From Monarcha castaneiventris obscurior (Eukaryota; Chordata; Aves; Passeriformes; Monarchidae): a stretch of DNA of 64,000 nucleotides. The DNA is taken from contig JAMPIT010000512.1 of NCBI GenBank assembly GCA_026261815.1, positions 120,832 through 184,831 on the forward strand. Direction: 5' to 3'. The position numbers were made by a program, and so were the translations under genes. Under the pieces are notes generated by a model that was not told the origin of the DNA, did not search any database, and saw only the letters and a list, made by a program, of their open reading frames with translations. Shown here piece by piece: positions 61,351 to 64,000 of the stretch (position 1 is its first letter; every line of letters starts with the position of its first letter).

Positions 61351-61867
61351 TGTCCTAATCCTAACTGAATCCCAACTAAGCCCCACACAAACACTCATTT
61401 CCTTCCAGTGTGATGGGGACGGAATAGGAAAGGCAAAAGTGAGAAAAATTGTTCACTGAGAAGTTTAATAGGTAAGCAAAAGCTGCACATGCAAGCAAAA
61501 CCATCTCCAGGATATCATGGCTTCATCACGTGCAATGGTGACTTGGGAAGAAAAACTCCATCACTCCAAAAGCACCCCTACACACAGTTTTCTTTCTCCT
61601 TCCTGCAGCTTCCTATGCTGAGTGTAATGACACAAGGCATGAAATATGTCTTTGGTCAGTTGGGTCAGCTGTCCCAGCTGTGTTCCTTCTCAACTTCTTG
61701 TGCACTTAGATCCACCTCAGTGGTGGGGGTGGGTGAGAAGCAGAAAAAACCTTGCACTTCTCAGCACTAAGAAGAACATCCCTGAGTTCTCAAGAGAACT
61801 TTCAGTACGAATCCAAAACACAGCCCCATATGACGTACTGAACTCTATCCCAGCCAAATCTAGCACA
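61351..61867 (-). mobile_element. ERVL-type LTR, minus strand
   Basis: Read on the minus strand it follows the same landmarks as the LTR at 57409-58019: a TGTGCTAG start at 61867, 'gagttcagtacgtcatatgg' in the U3, 'agctgacccaactgacc', 'cttcccaagtcaccattgca', and a 3' end AGGACA at 61351. A deletion removes a stretch around 61498-61502. The five bases on the two sides (gtatt and gctag) do not match, so target duplications are lost or the ends are slightly misplaced. Two ORFs across it are incidental. Confidence 0.82.
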
Positions 61868-62372
61868 GCTAGAAAGTCTGTAAATTTAATAGGATTGGAT
61901 TTGCTAAGAGGTGATAGATTGGGAGCTGTATTCAGCCTGGCACCCAAGACAGCTGAGCCTGAGCCCCATGGCAGCTCCCAGAGTAAGCGATGAGTGACAG
62001 CAGTGGGAGACTCCCTGATGCAAGAGATAGAACCCCCGACTTGTTGATGTGGCTGTTATCTAGAGAAGTTTGTTGCTTGCCCAGTCTCAGATTCAAGGTG
62101 CTCTGAAGAGGTTGCTGTGGTTTGTCTAGACCTGTATTTATTATTCCCTGCTCCTCTTCCATTGTGAGGAACCAATTTAATTTTTATTTATGCCTCAATA
62201 TTATACGGATTTTAATTACATGCTGGGAACATTAACATGTGCCACGTGAAGGAGGCAGCTACGGCACGTGATGGGAGAGGCGACCACCCAAGCAGAAAAT
62301 GGAGAGAGACTCTGTCTCTGGGAGGACTTTTCCTGACAGACAGTCAGGGTAGTATCATGTTAGGGAACATTA
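61868..62372. other. unassigned, less AT-rich segment
   Basis: About 500 bp of mixed composition between an LTR and a CR1 tail. It may contain worn repeat sequence at 61900-62170, but I cannot name it. Two CACGTG hexamers lie at 62243-62248 and 62265-62270. Confidence 0.4.
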
Positions 62373-62455
62373 ATCATAGAAGCATAGAATGGTTTGGGTT
62401 GGAAGGAGCCTTAAAGATCATTTAGTTCCAACTGCCTGCTGTGGACAGGGACACC
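62373..62455 (-). mobile_element. CR1 LINE 3' tail (short)
   Basis: Minus-strand CR1 end: 'atcatagaagcatagaatgg', 'tttgggttggaaggagcctt', 'aaagatcatttagttcca'. It lies directly beside a plus-strand CR1 piece. Confidence 0.92.
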
Positions 62456-62464
62456 AATCTGGCT

Positions 62465-63020
62465 CTGAGCATACACAGGTCCATGAGGCCTGATGAGATG
62501 CACCCACAAGTCTTGGGGAAGCTGGCTGATATTGTGAGGTCAATCTCAGTTGTTCTTTAAATATCACACAGGGAGGTTCCAAAGGTCTGGAAGAAAGCAC
62601 ATGTCATTCTTTTCTTCAAGAGGAACAAGAAGGAAGGTGTAGTCAATTACATCTTAATCCCTTAATCCATTAAGTAATGCATCTAATAATCCTGGAAATC
62701 ATGTCCAAGCCTAACCAAAGTTACTGGGAGCATTAAGCATGGATTTGTAAAGGAGAAATCACACCTGACCAACCTCACAACCTTCTCCAAAGGAATGGTT
62801 CAGAAAATGGGAGAAGTTGAGGACATTGCTTATTTTGAATTTTCCAGGGCTTTTGATGTTGGGTTTCACAACATTCTACCAATTAAAATTATGAATAATA
62901 ATCTGATAAATAAACATATAATTAAAAATAGGTTAAAATAGATTATAAACTGTCTGAAATGCATGTTTATGGGAAGCTAACTAGCAGCATGAAGCCAGCC
63001 TGGAGACCAATCACTAGTGG
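62465..63020 (+). mobile_element. CR1 LINE, reverse-transcriptase region (5' piece, split by an LTR)
   Basis: In shifting frames the plus strand reads through the conserved RT core of CR1 ORF2: the 'aggttccaaaggtctggaag' region, the 'agcatggatttgtaaagga' (H-G-F-V-K) motif, the 'tcacacctgaccaacctcac' (L-T-N-L) motif, the aspartate-bearing block near 62825-62860, and 'tggagaccaatcactagtgg' (V-T-S-G). Frameshifts and A-rich decay near 62880-62950 show it is dead. It is interrupted at 63020 by an LTR and continues at 63641. Confidence 0.82.
63017..63020. repeat. target-site duplication (left), GTGG
   Basis: GTGG precedes the LTR and recurs at 63641-63644, where the CR1 motif resumes. Confidence 0.82.
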
Positions 63021-63640
63021 TGTATTAAATTAAAATTATAAAGGTTGGGGGGGTTACAGGGCTCACAGAGGTGGCTACTTGTTCCCCAAAGTGCCTCGTG
63101 AGAGAGGCACCCCGGGTACAGCCTCAGCTGTTGCAGCCCCTCGTTTGCCCTGCGCAGCTGGAAGCCCTGGTGGTATTCAACCCCACACCTTAAGCCGGAT
63201 AGCTCAGTATTACCAGAGACAAGGAGTCAGGAGGGCTCAAACACCACCCAGGACTTCCACGGAGCTGGTTTATTTCATCCACGGAAGTGGATAGGTGGAA
63301 AAGAGGATAGCGAAGAGAACGAGCCCACATGGCCGGGCTGGTTTTACAGAGTCCGCTGAGGGCACAGGGGCGGTACAGAGGCAGGGCTGCGGAACGGAGC
63401 CAATGGACAGAGGGAAGGGGCAGGGAGAGGACCAGGGCAGGAAGCAGCCACACAGGCTGCTGGGAGAGGTGGTTTTACATTCATAGGGTCTGGGGGTAAG
63501 GTTACATTTGAAACGCAAGGACTTGTGGTAGAGGCTTTTCCTTCAGAAGTCAGAAGATACATTGTCAAATGCCTTGGTTTTTCCACCAGCCGGTCTCAGC
63601 CCCTTTCCCTGGCTGACCGACTGGCCAAGTGACCCCAACA
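63021..63640 (-). mobile_element. solo ERV LTR (620 bp), minus strand, nested in CR1
   Basis: The block starts TGTATTAAAT and ends ACCCCAACA on the plus strand, so read on the minus strand it runs TGTTGGGG...AATACA. GTGG flanks both sides, and removing the block rejoins the CR1 sequence. On the minus strand AATAAA (plus-strand tttatt, 63269-63274) sets the orientation. The GC-rich composition contrasts with the CR1. A 4-bp duplication suggests a gammaretrovirus-like (ERV1) element. The overlapping ORFs on both strands are not genes. Confidence 0.86.
63269..63274 (-). terminator. LTR polyadenylation signal
   Basis: AATAAA on the minus strand within the LTR at 63021-63640. Confidence 0.68.
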
Positions 63641-64000
63641 GTGGTGTACCCCAGGGGCTGATTCATGGACCACTACTATTTAATTTCTTTCTTAATGACC
63701 CTCAAAAATTTGCTAATGATAAAACCTAGGAGTTTGATGGCTGATGAAAAAAACCTGGGAGTTCAATGGCTGGTACACCAGACAATTTCCCTGTCATTCA
63801 GAGGGGCCTCAACAGAGTGGAGAAATGGGCTAACAGGAACCTCATGAAATTCAACAAAGGAAGTGAAAAGTTCTGCGCCTGCACAGTACAGGCTAGGTGT
63901 CAACAAGCAGGAAAAAAGCTTGTCAGTAATAGGCCTGAGCTGAGTATGAGGCAGACCAGCAATGTGCCTTTGACACAAAGGTCAGCAGCCTCCTGGGCTG
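63641..64000 (+). mobile_element. CR1 LINE, 3' piece of the split copy, runs off the window
   Basis: It resumes with 'gtggtgtaccccaggggctg', then 'gaccactactatttaatttc' and 'ttcagaggggcctcaacaga', continuing CR1 ORF2 to the window edge ('aggtcagcagcctcctgggc'). A local duplication near 63725-63770 repeats an 'aacctaggagtttgatggctg'-like unit. The 3' tail is outside the window. Confidence 0.88.

Noticed and set aside
63190..63586. Overlapping ORFs of 63-87 codons on both strands
   Set aside because: They lie in a GC-rich solo LTR nested in a CR1.
1..64000. CRISPR array, operon, toxin-antitoxin or phage-defence system
   Set aside because: No regularly spaced repeats with unique spacers, no bacterial gene organisation and no long ORFs. 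The repeats are eukaryotic retroelements and microsatellites.

Overview
The window is non-coding nuclear DNA from a bird, most likely a songbird (passerine). The main evidence is the many fragments of CR1 LINEs, recognisable by the avian 3' tail (ATTCTATGATTCTATG-like) and the conserved reverse-transcriptase stretch, together with several solo endogenous-retrovirus LTRs of types common in songbirds. By eye the DNA is strongly AT-rich, with GC-rich islands only inside LTRs. I find no protein-coding host gene, no intact ORF longer than about 140 codons with a recognisable product, and no CRISPR, operon or other prokaryotic feature. It reads as intergenic or deep intronic sequence. Layout: 1-6,300 is almost featureless apart from a worn CR1 piece. 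6,340-7,050 is a CR1. 12,535-15,002 is a repeat cluster: a minus-strand LTR, a CR1 tail, and a CR1 split by a 578-bp solo LTR with perfect 6-bp target duplications. 17,305-17,587 is a CR1 tail that has grown into a pentanucleotide microsatellite. 19,713-20,132 is a minus-strand solo LTR and 21,245-21,883 a CR1. 27,404-28,610 is a long LTR element with a CpG-rich segment, followed by a tRNA-Ile-type primer-binding site and a second LTR tip. 29,904-31,853 is a gutted betaretrovirus-like (ERVK-type) provirus with intact target duplications, integrase and env relics, and a tRNA-Met half inside. 37,273-37,927 holds a CR1 tail and an LTR. 41,405-41,925 holds a TA/TG microsatellite and a possible short LTR. 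52,040-52,701 holds ERVL-type LTR and CR1 relics. 55,506-58,019 holds two well-bounded LTRs and a possible third. 61,351-64,000 holds an inverted ERVL-type LTR, a CR1 tail, and a CR1 RT segment split by a 620-bp minus-strand LTR. How it works together: nothing here forms a functional host pathway. The history is one of retroelement insertion, nesting and decay. CR1s are the older layer, several LTRs landed in them (13,825 and 63,021), and most proviruses have collapsed to solo LTRs. The most unusual objects are the tRNA-bearing provirus at 29,904, the LTR-plus-primer-site remnant at 27,404, and a 48-bp insert at 57,945 whose ends match the termini of the 27,404 element. Family assignments come from recognising conserved features without a database search; boundaries given with target-site duplications were read directly from the sequence.
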